NCBI GenBank assembly: GCA_021785115.1
Contig: JAJYGO010000429.1
Span: forward strand, 1-10,803
Direction: 5' to 3'
Source of the DNA: Chloroflexota bacterium
GTDB lineage: Bacteria > Chloroflexota > Limnocylindria > Limnocylindrales > CSP1-4
Length of the DNA: 10,803 nucleotides
Shown here: piece after piece, positions 1 through 6,144 of the stretch
Position numbering within the stretch: position 1 is the first letter of the stretch
Layout: each line of letters begins with the position of its first letter
Notes under the pieces: model-generated
Seen by the model: only the letters and a program-made list of their open reading frames with translations
What the model was told of the DNA's origin: nothing
The model's database searches: none
Program-made: the position numbers and the translations under genes

Positions 1-926
1 CCGGATCCCAGGAAGACGATGCGCTGCCGGTGGAGCGGCTCGTCCAGCAGCCGGAGCGACGCGAACAGCCCCGCCAGCACCACGCCGGCGGTGCCCTGGA
101 TGTCGTCGTTGAAGCTGGCGATGCGGTGCCGGAAGCGATCCAGGATGCGGATGGCGTTGTGCTGCTTGAAGTCCTCCCACTGCAGGAGCGCGTGCGGGAA
201 GACGAGGTTGACGGCCTCGACGAACTCCTCGATGAACTCGTCGTACGGGGCACCGCGCAGCCGTGGATGGCGATACCCCATGTAGAGCGGATCGTCGAGC
301 AGGCCCTGGTTGTCGGTGCCGACGTCCAGCGAGACCGGCAGCGTCAGCGACGGATAGATGCCGGCCGCGGCGGTGTACAGGGCCAGCTTGCCGATGGGGA
401 TCCCCATGCCGCCCGCGCCCTGGTCACCCAGCCCCAGGATGCGCTCGTTGTCGGTCGCCACGATGAGGCGCACGTCCGTGGAGCGCGCGTTGCGCAGCAG
501 CTCCGCGATCCGTCCCGAGTCGTCCGGCGTGATCCACACGCCGCGGCTGCGCCGCATCACGTGGCTGAACTGCTGACACGCCCGACCGACGGTGGGCGTG
601 TAGACGATGGGCATGAACTCCTCGATGTTCTCCACGAGGAGCCGGTAGAAGAGCGTCTCGTTGCGGTCCTGCAGTGCCGCGAGCCCGATGTAGCGCTCGA
701 GGTCGTCCGCTTTGCGGCGCATGTGCTCCAGCTCGAGGGCGACCTGCTCCTCGATGCTGCGCACTTTGGGCGGGAGCACGCCGCGCAGGCCGAGCTCGTC
801 GCGCTCCTGCTCGTCGAAGGCGAGATCCTTGTTCAGCAGGGGATGGGCCAGAAGTTCTGCGCCGCGCCAGGGCACCTCGACGACACCGTCGGCGCGCGGG
901 GTCGGGAGCACCGGAAGGGTCTTCAC
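1..926 (-). CDS. NAD-dependent malic enzyme, N-terminal 308 residues (runs off left edge)
   Basis: Oxidative decarboxylation of malate to pyruvate with reduction of NAD(P); cytosolic, linking the TCA cycle to pyruvate. The reverse-strand frame stays open from GTG at 926 to the window edge. Family landmarks in order: [10 protein letters not shown] near residues 109-118 (catalytic Tyr109), [17 protein letters not shown] at 165-181 (catalytic Lys180), [12 protein letters not shown] near 196-207, QWEDF at 249-253 and [10 protein letters not shown] at 272-281 (metal ligands Glu251, Asp252, Asp275), then the start of the Rossmann fold (FLGSG) at the edge. The layout matches the large (about 550 aa) SfcA/ME2-type enzyme, so roughly the last 40% is missing. 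The usual [11 protein letters not shown] reads [11 protein letters not shown] (Asn160). GTG was chosen because a -10-like TATGCT lies 6 nt upstream, no in-frame ATG precedes it, and the N-terminus ([10 protein letters not shown]) starts as expected. Cofactor preference cannot be read from this part. Confidence 0.95.
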   Translation of the reverse strand, partial: MKTLPVLPTPRADGVVEVPWRGAELLAHPLLNKDLAFDEQERDELGLRGVLPPKVRSIEEQVALELEHMRRKADDLERYIGLAALQDRNETLFYRLLVENIEEFMPIVYTPTVGRACQQFSHVMRRSRGVWITPDDSGRIAELLRNARSTDVRLIVATDNERILGLGDQGAGGMGIPIGKLALYTAAAGIYPSLTLPVSLDVGTDNQGLLDDPLYMGYRHPRLRGAPYDEFIEEFVEAVNLVFPHALLQWEDFKQHNAIRILDRFRHRIASFNDDIQGTAGVVLAGLFASLRLLDEPLHRQRIVFLGS

Positions 927-938
927 GCAGCCAGCATA
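927..938 (-). promoter_or_regulatory. Candidate leaderless promoter (-10 TATGCT) of the malic enzyme gene
   Basis: On the reverse strand TATGCT (933-938) fits TANNNT and is followed by only 6 nt before the GTG, so the predicted transcription start would fall on or next to the start codon. No Shine-Dalgarno is visible, and no good -35 is seen 16-18 nt upstream. Two other GTG genes in this window have the same arrangement. Inference from motif and spacing only. Confidence 0.4.
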
Positions 939-1110
939 CTCGGCGGCACCCGGCCGGGAAGGGCCGACCGGACAGGCCGCGGGGCTGCCCGGAGCTCAGC
1001 CGAACCGCGCGGCTGCCGGCGGTGGAGCGAGTTGGTCCCGGCGCGGCGCCGCACACCCCACGCGCACACCGGCCGCAATCCGGCGGGGTGCGTCCGACGA
1101 ATTCCGGGGC

Positions 1111-1506
1111 ATGAGTGGATCGTCGGAGACCCCGGTCTACGTGCCGGGAGCCTGCAACATCGGGACAGAGGAGGTGGCTGCCCGGCGCCGGGCCGCACTC
1201 GCGGCTGCCGGCGCGACGCTGGTGCTGGGCGGCCTCCTGGTGGCGTCCGGCGCCCCGCGCGAGAGCCGGTTCCTCGTCGGTGTGCCCGCGGCGATGGCGG
1301 CCGTGAGCTGGCTGCAGGTCCGGAACAGCTTCTGCGTGGCCTACGCCGCGCGGGGCGTCTACAACGTGGCACAGCCGCTTGGGATGGCCTCGCCGGTGGC
1401 CGACGCGGCCGCCCGCGGTGCGGACCGGCGGCGGGCCCTCCGGATGATCGCCGGCGGCGTCGCCGTGGGAGTGCTGGTCGCGGCCGGCCTCTTCCTGGTT
1501 CCCTGA
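1111..1506 (+). CDS. Small multi-pass membrane protein of unknown function (131 aa)
   Basis: Not assigned to a named family. The protein has a short polar N-terminus with PGACNIG (residues 12-18; Cys15), then a basic ARRRAA stretch, a hydrophobic segment at about 29-46, a second at about 55-71 followed by RNSFCVAYAARGVYN (71-85; Cys75), a basic loop DRRRALR (105-111) and a last hydrophobic segment at about 112-130 ending in the C-terminal Pro. Three transmembrane helices are likely. The CNIG and C-x-(3)-AARGV-(F/Y)-N pattern looks like a conserved motif rather than random high-GC coding, and two cysteines at fixed places could bind metal or form a disulfide; that is inference. ATG at 1111 is the first sensible start; the preceding CGGGG is a poor ribosome site. 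It is divergent from the malic enzyme gene (184 nt between) and ends just before a strong hairpin. Confidence 0.8.
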   Translation: MSGSSETPVYVPGACNIGTEEVAARRRAALAAAGATLVLGGLLVASGAPRESRFLVGVPAAMAAVSWLQVRNSFCVAYAARGVYNVAQPLGMASPVADAAARGADRRRALRMIAGGVAVGVLVAAGLFLVP

Positions 1507-1511
1507 ACGCG

Positions 1512-1541
1512 CCGACCCGGCCGCCGTGGCGGCCGGGTCGG
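1512..1541 (+). terminator. Perfect 14-nt inverted repeat, likely transcription terminator
   Basis: CCGACCCGGCCGCC (1512-1525) and its exact reverse complement (1528-1541) are separated by GT. It starts 6 nt after the stop of the membrane-protein gene. There is no T-run, as is common for terminators in high-GC genomes. Since the next gene is convergent, it may stop transcription from both sides. Confidence 0.7.
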
Positions 1542-1654
1542 GTGGTGCGCTATCGAGCGGTGCGTCCGTCGGCCGGGTCTGGCCCGGTCGGGTGTCCGGC
1601 GGCCGGGCGTGGGACCGGCCCGGCGACCGCCGGCCGGGTGTCAGCAGGCCGGGT
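1531..1654. repeat. Clustered GGCCGGGT octamers in convergent intergenic DNA
   Basis: GGCCGGGT occurs at 1531, 1571, 1632 and 1647, with a GGCCGGGC variant at 1601. Steps are 40, 30, 31 and 15 nt. Two copies are arms of the hairpins annotated here; the last lies inside the 3' end of the small-protein gene. Could be low-complexity GC drift around terminators rather than a functional repeat. Confidence 0.4.
1615..1637 (-). terminator. Hairpin directly after the 73-aa gene, likely terminator
   Basis: CCGGCC (1615-1620) and GGCG (1622-1625) pair with CGCC (1628-1631) and GGCCGG (1632-1637), with one bulged C at 1621 and AC between the arms: a 10-bp stem. On the reverse strand it begins 3 nt past the TGA of the small-protein gene. 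No T-run. Confidence 0.5.
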
Positions 1655-1862
1655 GGCGAGCGCCGGCGTCCCCGGCCAGCGCGGTGCCGAACGCCACGAG
1701 GGCGTGACCAACGCGGATCCGGAAGCCATCCGACGCCGGGCGCCGATGCAGCCGGGCCTCACGAGCGCGACGTGCCTCGTCCGCCTGTGCGTGCAGCGCG
1801 CCGATGTGGTCGCGGACCTGGATCTCCGTGAGCGTGTCGTAGTGGTTGGTGAGCCAGTCCAT
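1641..1862 (-). CDS. Hypothetical 73-aa protein, probable ArsR-regulated target
   Basis: No family recognised. The protein has an aromatic start (MDWLTNHYDTL), then a charged helical stretch rich in Ala, Arg and Glu (about 13-41), then a basic, mildly hydrophobic C-terminal part (RIRVGHALVAFGTALAG, 48-64) that could be an amphipathic or membrane-associated helix; it ends in Cys73. ATG at 1862 was chosen because GGGAGGAAC lies about 10 nt upstream. The frame stays open further upstream to about 1955, but that would run through the operator-like palindrome. The gene lies 116 nt downstream of the ArsR-type gene, on the same strand, with its own copy of the TGTTAG palindrome upstream and a hairpin after its stop. 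So it probably has its own promoter under the same regulator. Function cannot be stated. Confidence 0.7.
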   Translation of the reverse strand: MDWLTNHYDTLTEIQVRDHIGALHAQADEARRAREARLHRRPASDGFRIRVGHALVAFGTALAGDAGARHPAC

Positions 1863-1925
1863 GGCCCCGGTTCCTCCCTCGAGGCGCCGCAGTTCGAGCG
1901 GGCGTCGGATCGTGGTCGATTGGAT

Positions 1926-1945
1926 CGTTAGGCGGTTGTCTAACA
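1926..1945. promoter_or_regulatory. Operator-like palindrome upstream of the 73-aa gene
   Basis: On the + strand CGTTAG-N8-CTAACA; on the gene's strand TGTTAG-N8-CTAACG. It differs by a single outer base from the perfect palindrome over the arsR-type promoter, with identical 8-nt spacing. It lies 64 nt upstream of the 73-aa start. AT-rich TTAG/CTAA arms are rare in this GC-rich window, and I see no further pair at this spacing. A clear -35/-10 pair is not visible here. Confidence 0.65.
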
Positions 1946-1978
1946 TCTGCGTCACATGCTTCCGTCACGGGCGCCCGG

Positions 1979-3109
1979 TCAGGCCAGGTAACGCCGCAGT
2001 TCGACGCCGGTCTCGTCCAGGCGTTCCCGCCGCAGCGTGTAGAAGGTCATGGTGCCCGCGTCCGTCGCGGTGACCAGGCCGGCCGCCCGAAGCTGGGCGA
2101 GATGGTGTTTCACGGTGGGCTTCGAGAGATCGAGCTGCTGCGCGATCTCGGTCAGGTACATGTCCCGGTCGGCCAGGAGCCGCAGGATCCGCAGCCGCTG
2201 CGGGTCCCCGAGTGCCCGGAACAGGAGCACGGCCCCGGAGGGCGGCTCGCCGGGCCCCCGTCCCTCCAGCGCCGCATCGCTCACCGGGTAGCAGAAGAGG
2301 CGCCACCCGGGGCCGGCGAGGATCCAGTTGTAGGGGCGGGCGAAGTAGCTGGGGGCCAGCACGACGCGCCGCACCGAGGGATCCGGCAGGAACCGGACGC
2401 CGCCGGTGGTGCGTTCGATCAGGTCCGCGGACGGGAGCTCGAGATCGGAACGGCGGGCCGCCACGTCACGCTCGATGATCCGCCGGACCCGCTCCTCGAC
2501 GGTGCGGAACGGCTCGATCCAGGCGCGCAGCGCGAGATGGAGCCGTTCGGCCGTGCCCACCGGGTCCCGCAGCGTCTCGCGGTAGGCGAGAAGGGACGGC
2601 CCCTCGAGGAAGGTGGCGAGCTGCGCTTCGACCGTTGCCAGCGCCTCTCGATCGCCGTCCAGGGCGCGGGTCACCTCGGCGTCGAGGGCCACCCCGGCTT
2701 CCTCCTGCACTCGACGCGCCAGGGCGTCGGCCAGGGTCCGCGGCGTCATCCCCTCCACCGCCGCGACCAGGTCCGCGGCGTTCGCGATCTGCGGGCGGGC
2801 CACCAGGATGCGCGCCACCTCGGTGGCGAGGCCCTCATCGTCGTCGGAACCCACGAAGATCCCGGCGCGGACGTCCGCGGGAAGCGACGCCCGGGCCTGG
2901 ACGAGCCAGCGCTGGTCCTCGGCGGCGAGCTCCGCCACTTCGGTGCCGCCCATGGCCATGCTGATCAGGAAGTCGTAGGCCGTGCGCGCGTCGAACGAGA
3001 CGGCAAGGCGCGCCGATGCCGTGAGTCCGCGCACGCGCGGAGTCCTGGCGGCTGCGTCGGCCGGTCGTGTGGAGCGCTGCTGGACGGTCATCGGTGGTAT
3101 CACGCTCAT
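1979..3109 (-). CDS. ArsR/SmtB-type winged-helix transcriptional regulator with long N-terminal domain (376 aa)
   Basis: DNA-binding regulator, probably a repressor of itself and of the downstream 73-aa gene. The C-terminal 84 residues (about 293-376) are the ArsR winged helix: LFRALGDPQRLRILRLLADR, then YLTEIAQQLD, recognition helix SKPTVKHHLAQLRAAGLV (about 330-347) and a wing with TMTFYTLRRE. The N-terminal region of about 290 residues is a helical domain of the kind seen in large actinobacterial/Chloroflexota ArsR proteins (DUF5937-like by appearance, not checked). The ELCVCDL metal site is absent and only one Cys (LFCYP) is visible, so classic metal sensing is unlikely; a small molecule or other signal is more likely. 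ATG at 3109 was preferred over the upstream open frame (to 3157) because the promoter and operator lie at 3118-3157; ATG at 3091 is an alternative. Confidence 0.9.
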   Translation of the reverse strand: MSVIPPMTVQQRSTRPADAAARTPRVRGLTASARLAVSFDARTAYDFLISMAMGGTEVAELAAEDQRWLVQARASLPADVRAGIFVGSDDDEGLATEVARILVARPQIANAADLVAAVEGMTPRTLADALARRVQEEAGVALDAEVTRALDGDREALATVEAQLATFLEGPSLLAYRETLRDPVGTAERLHLALRAWIEPFRTVEERVRRIIERDVAARRSDLELPSADLIERTTGGVRFLPDPSVRRVVLAPSYFARPYNWILAGPGWRLFCYPVSDAALEGRGPGEPPSGAVLLFRALGDPQRLRILRLLADRDMYLTEIAQQLDLSKPTVKHHLAQLRAAGLVTATDAGTMTFYTLRRERLDETGVELRRYLA

Positions 3110-3117
3110 CGTCTGCT

Positions 3118-3137
3118 TGTTAGATGAAACACTAACA
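3118..3137. promoter_or_regulatory. Perfect operator palindrome TGTTAG-N8-CTAACA over the arsR-type promoter
   Basis: TGTTAG (3118-3123), eight bases, CTAACA (3132-3137). It covers the -10 hexamer and the predicted transcription start of the regulator gene, the standard position for autorepression by ArsR-family dimers, which bind 12-2-12-like or similar short palindromes. The partner copy is at 1926-1945. Confidence 0.75.
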
Positions 3138-3157
3138 GTCTGATGGTCGGCTGTCAA
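3129..3157 (-). promoter_or_regulatory. Near-consensus housekeeping promoter of the ArsR-type gene
   Basis: Reverse strand: TTGACA (3152-3157), 17-nt spacer, TAGTGT (3129-3134). The -35 is a perfect consensus match and the -10 fits TANNNT. The predicted start falls about 11 nt before the ATG at 3109, giving a very short leader. The operator palindrome overlaps the -10. Confidence 0.8.
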
Positions 3158-3205
3158 GCCCCTGGTCGATCACGGCCGGCGTCGGCGGGGCGGTCGAAGG
3201 GGTGG

Positions 3206-3211
3206 CACAAT
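3206..3211 (+). promoter_or_regulatory. Weak candidate -10 (CACAAT) for the M16 operon
   Basis: TGGCACAAT is the only moderately AT-containing -10-like element on the + strand in the 177-nt divergent gap (3110-3286). It would give a leader of about 70 nt. No -35 is visible at 16-18 nt. Low confidence. Confidence 0.25.
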
Positions 3212-3286
3212 CGCACCGCCGCGCCGTGCCCGCGGGGTTCACCGCGGCATCCACCAACGGCCCTGGCGTCCACCATCGGAGGTCGC

Positions 3287-4597
3287 ATGCCCGGTATCGA
3301 CCCGAGCCTCCCGTCGGTCCGTTTCGTCGAGCACCGCCTCGACAACGGACTGCGCGTGCTGGTCGCGCCGGACCATCTCGCGCCCGTCGTGGCCATCAAC
3401 GTCTGGTACGACGTGGGATCCAAGCACGAGCAGCCCGGGCGAACCGGATTCGCCCACCTCTTCGAGCACCTGATGTTCCAGGGGTCGCGCCACGTGGGCA
3501 AGGCGGAGCACCTGGCGATCGTCCAGGGCGCCGGCGGCGTGGTGAACGGCACTACCTACTTCGATCGCACCAACTACTTCGAGACGCTGCCCTCGCACCG
3601 GTTCGAGCTGGGGCTGTGGCTCGAGGCGGACCGGATGGCCACGCTGCTCGACGCGGTCAACCAGGAGAACCTGGACAACCAGCGCGACGTGGTCAAGAAC
3701 GAGAAGCGGCAGAGCTACGACAACCGGCCCTACGGCTCGTTCTACGAGCGGTTGCTGGCGTCGGTGATGCCCGAGGATCACCCGTACCACCACACGCCCA
3801 TCGGCTCCATGGCCGACCTCGATGCCGCCTCACTGGACGACGTCCGGGCGTTCTTCCGGACCTACTACGTGCCGGACAACGCGGTGCTGGCGATCGTCGG
3901 AGACGTGGACCCCGACGAGGCAGTCGCGAGCGCGCGCCGGTACTTCGAGCCGATCCCGCCCGGTCCCGGCATCCCGCCGCTGGGCGATCTCAGCCTGCCG
4001 CCGCACATCGGCCGCATGGTGCGCGAAGAGATCCACGATCGCGTCCCGCTGACGCGCGTCCACCTGGGCTTCCGCACCCCGCCGTTCGGCACCCCGGCCT
4101 TCGAGGCGCTGGAGGTGGCCACGCAGATCGCGGCCGGCGGCCAGGGCAGCCGCCTCTACCGCCGGCTGGTCCGCGAGCGGCGGATCGCCCAGGACGTGGT
4201 GCTCTTCATGCTGCCGCTGGTGGAGGGGGCCTCGGTCCTCGCCGGGTGGGCGACGGTCCGGCCGGAGGCCGACGCGGCCACCGTGGAGGCCGTCTTCCGC
4301 GAGGAGCTCGAGCGGATGACGGCCGAGCCGGTGACGGACGACGAGCTGCTTCGCGCGCGCGCCCTGATCGAGTCGGAGGAGCTGGCGGCGCTGGGCAGGG
4401 TCGAGGAGGTGGCCGACCGGCTGGCGATGTATGCGACGCTGTTCGACCGTCCCGCGCTGATCAACGAGCAGCTGGCGCGCTACCTGGCGGTGGACGCGCC
4501 CGCGATCCGGCAGGTGATGCGCGATGTCGTCCACCCCGACAACATGGCCGTCCTGACGTACGTCCCCGGCGCCGGCGCAGGGGAGGCTGCGGCATGA
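3287..4597 (+). CDS. M16 family zinc metallopeptidase, catalytic subunit (436 aa)
   Basis: Peptidase of the pitrilysin/mitochondrial-processing-peptidase clan, acting on unfolded peptides inside a clamshell made with its partner. The inverted zinc motif HxxEH is intact: HLFEH at residues 57-61 inside GFAHLFEHLMFQG, with the distal Glu likely Glu139 (VKNEKRQSYDN), 78 residues after His61, near the family spacing. NGTTYFDRTNYFETLP (87-102) is the other conserved N-terminal block. The second half (from about 190) is the M16 C-terminal domain but lacks the RGYTYG-type motif, which sits in the next gene. ATG at 3287 is preceded by GGAGG with 4-5 nt spacing, so the longer upstream open frame is not used. 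No signal peptide is seen, so it is probably cytoplasmic. The stop overlaps the next start (ATGA), implying translational coupling and equimolar subunits. Confidence 0.95.
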   Translation: MPGIDPSLPSVRFVEHRLDNGLRVLVAPDHLAPVVAINVWYDVGSKHEQPGRTGFAHLFEHLMFQGSRHVGKAEHLAIVQGAGGVVNGTTYFDRTNYFETLPSHRFELGLWLEADRMATLLDAVNQENLDNQRDVVKNEKRQSYDNRPYGSFYERLLASVMPEDHPYHHTPIGSMADLDAASLDDVRAFFRTYYVPDNAVLAIVGDVDPDEAVASARRYFEPIPPGPGIPPLGDLSLPPHIGRMVREEIHDRVPLTRVHLGFRTPPFGTPAFEALEVATQIAAGGQGSRLYRRLVRERRIAQDVVLFMLPLVEGASVLAGWATVRPEADAATVEAVFREELERMTAEPVTDDELLRARALIESEELAALGRVEEVADRLAMYATLFDRPALINEQLARYLAVDAPAIRQVMRDVVHPDNMAVLTYVPGAGAGEAAA

Positions 4598-6144
4598 GCC
4601 GGCACGTCCCGGCCGACGATGGGCGGCACGCCGAGGGCAGCCTCCAGGTGCTGGACCGGCGGCCGCTGCCCGGCCGCCCGCGCCCGTATCACTTCCCGGG
4701 CTTCGCCCGCACGGTGCTGCCGAACGGGCTGACGGTGCTCGTCTCGCACCTTCCCGGGCGGCCGCTGCTGACGGCGCAGCTGCTGCTGGACGGGGGGGCC
4801 GCCGGCGAGGACGGGGCCCGGGCCGGGCTCACCGTGCTGGCAGCGGAGGCGCTCACCGAGGGCACCGCGCGCCGCGACGCGATCGGGCTGATCGAGGCGT
4901 CCGAGCGCCTCGGGGCCGGGATCCAGGCGGGTGCGGGGTGGGAGACCACGGTGGGGACGATCGACGTCCCGCGACGGAACCTCGCCCCCGCGCTCGACCT
5001 GCTAGCCGAGGTGATGCTGACGCCCACGTTCCCGGACCATGAGGTCGTGCGGCTGCGGGAGGAGCGCCTCAACGAGCTGCTGCAGGCCCGCGCCGACCCG
5101 CGACGCCGGGCGGAGCGGGCGTTCGCCGCCACCGTCTATGCGCCCTCGTCGCCCTTCGCCCGCCCGATCGCGGGCACCGAGGAGACGGTGCCCGGGCTGG
5201 GGCGCACTGCGGCCGCCGACCGATACGCCGAGCTCCTCGATCCCCGCCGCGCCACCGTCATCGTGGCGGGCGACGTCGAGGGACTCCCGGTCGCGGAGCT
5301 GGTCGGCGAGCGGTTCGCGGCCTGGACCGCGACCGGCGATGTCCCCGCATCCGTGGCCCCGGACGCGACCCAGCACCCGGCCGGGCGCCGGGTGGTGATC
5401 GTGGATCGCCCGGGATCGCCCCAGACGGAGGTGCGCATCGGCCACGTCGGCGTGCCGCGCCGCATCCCGGACTACCACGCCGTCGTGGTGATGAGCGCCA
5501 TCCTGGGCGGGCTGTTCGACTCGCGGCTCCAGCGGCTGCTGCGGGAGGAGCGGGGCTACACCTACGGCGTGCACGCCGGCTTCGACATGCGCCGCGTGGC
5601 TGGCCCCTTCGCGGTGCGCATGGCGGTGCACACGGAGGCGACCGTCCCGGCGGTGCGTGACGCCCTGGCCGTGCTGGAGCGGATCAAGGTCGATCCTCCC
5701 ACCGCCGCCGAACTCGATGCCGCCCGCGACTTCCTGATCGGCGTCTTCCCGCTCCGCTTCGAATCGGCCGCCCAGGTGGTGGCCGCCATCGGCGGGCTGG
5801 TTGCGCTCGGGCTCCCGGACGACGAGCTGGACCGGTACCGGCCGGCGATCGCCGCGGTCACCGCCGACGAGGTCGTGGCCGCGGCGGCGCACGTGCGCCC
5901 GGCGGAGGCGAGCGTGGTGCTGGTCGGCGACGCGGCCCGCATCCTGGCCGACCTCGGCGAGGAGCTGGGACCCGTGGAGATCGTCCGCGAGGACGTCATG
6001 GCCGAGGCCGAGGGCCCCGAGGAAGGACCGGGAACCGGCCCCGTGGCCGACGGGGAGCGATCCGGGGCAGGCCCGACCGAGGATGAGCCGGACCGGGCGG
6101 CCGGTGACCCGGCCGGGGCCGACCAGGATCGGGCGGAGGCATAG
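4594..6144 (+). CDS. M16 family peptidase-like protein, non-catalytic partner subunit (516 aa)
   Basis: Partner of the upstream catalytic subunit. It aligns with the same N-terminal block (RTVLPNGLTVLVSHLPGRPL, about 39-58), but the zinc site is lost: the HxxEH stretch is replaced by VLAAE within GLTVLAAEALTEGT (78-91). It carries REERGYTYGVHAGF (about 317-330; Arg320, Tyr322/324), the motif that supplies substrate-binding Arg/Tyr in non-catalytic M16 partners. This division of labour is that of two-gene bacterial M16B pairs and of MPP beta/alpha. Start ATG 4594 overlaps the previous stop. About 30 Pro/Arg-rich residues precede the fold. After about residue 468 comes a 48-residue low-complexity tail rich in Glu, Asp, Gly and Pro, unusual for the family. 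The TAG stop is immediately followed, in the same frame, by the MFS coding frame. Confidence 0.93.
   Translation: MSRHVPADDGRHAEGSLQVLDRRPLPGRPRPYHFPGFARTVLPNGLTVLVSHLPGRPLLTAQLLLDGGAAGEDGARAGLTVLAAEALTEGTARRDAIGLIEASERLGAGIQAGAGWETTVGTIDVPRRNLAPALDLLAEVMLTPTFPDHEVVRLREERLNELLQARADPRRRAERAFAATVYAPSSPFARPIAGTEETVPGLGRTAAADRYAELLDPRRATVIVAGDVEGLPVAELVGERFAAWTATGDVPASVAPDATQHPAGRRVVIVDRPGSPQTEVRIGHVGVPRRIPDYHAVVVMSAILGGLFDSRLQRLLREERGYTYGVHAGFDMRRVAGPFAVRMAVHTEATVPAVRDALAVLERIKVDPPTAAELDAARDFLIGVFPLRFESAAQVVAAIGGLVALGLPDDELDRYRPAIAAVTADEVVAAAAHVRPAEASVVLVGDAARILADLGEELGPVEIVREDVMAEAEGPEEGPGTGPVADGERSGAGPTEDEPDRAAGDPAGADQDRAEA

Noticed and set aside
424..1056. A 210-codon reverse-strand frame overlapping the malic enzyme
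   Set aside because: Arg/Ala/Gly-rich, no domain; the malic enzyme frame on the same strand carries all family motifs.
30..1931. A 633-codon open frame on the + strand
   Set aside because: It is antisense to the malic enzyme and runs across the hairpins and the 73-aa gene. Its translation is Arg/Gly/Ala/Pro-rich without domains, as expected for a shadow frame in high-GC DNA.
2102..3127. A 341-codon + strand frame
   Set aside because: Antisense to the ArsR-type gene, whose winged helix is unmistakable.
1979..3157. Longer ArsR-type start including residues before the Met at 3109
   Set aside because: The extra codons would be encoded by the -10, operator and part of the -35 region of its own promoter.
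3202..4593. N-terminal extension of the M16 partner protein to a 980-aa protein
   Set aside because: The upstream part is out of frame with the catalytic subunit and reads as Arg-rich nonsense; the true start is the ATGA overlap at 4594.
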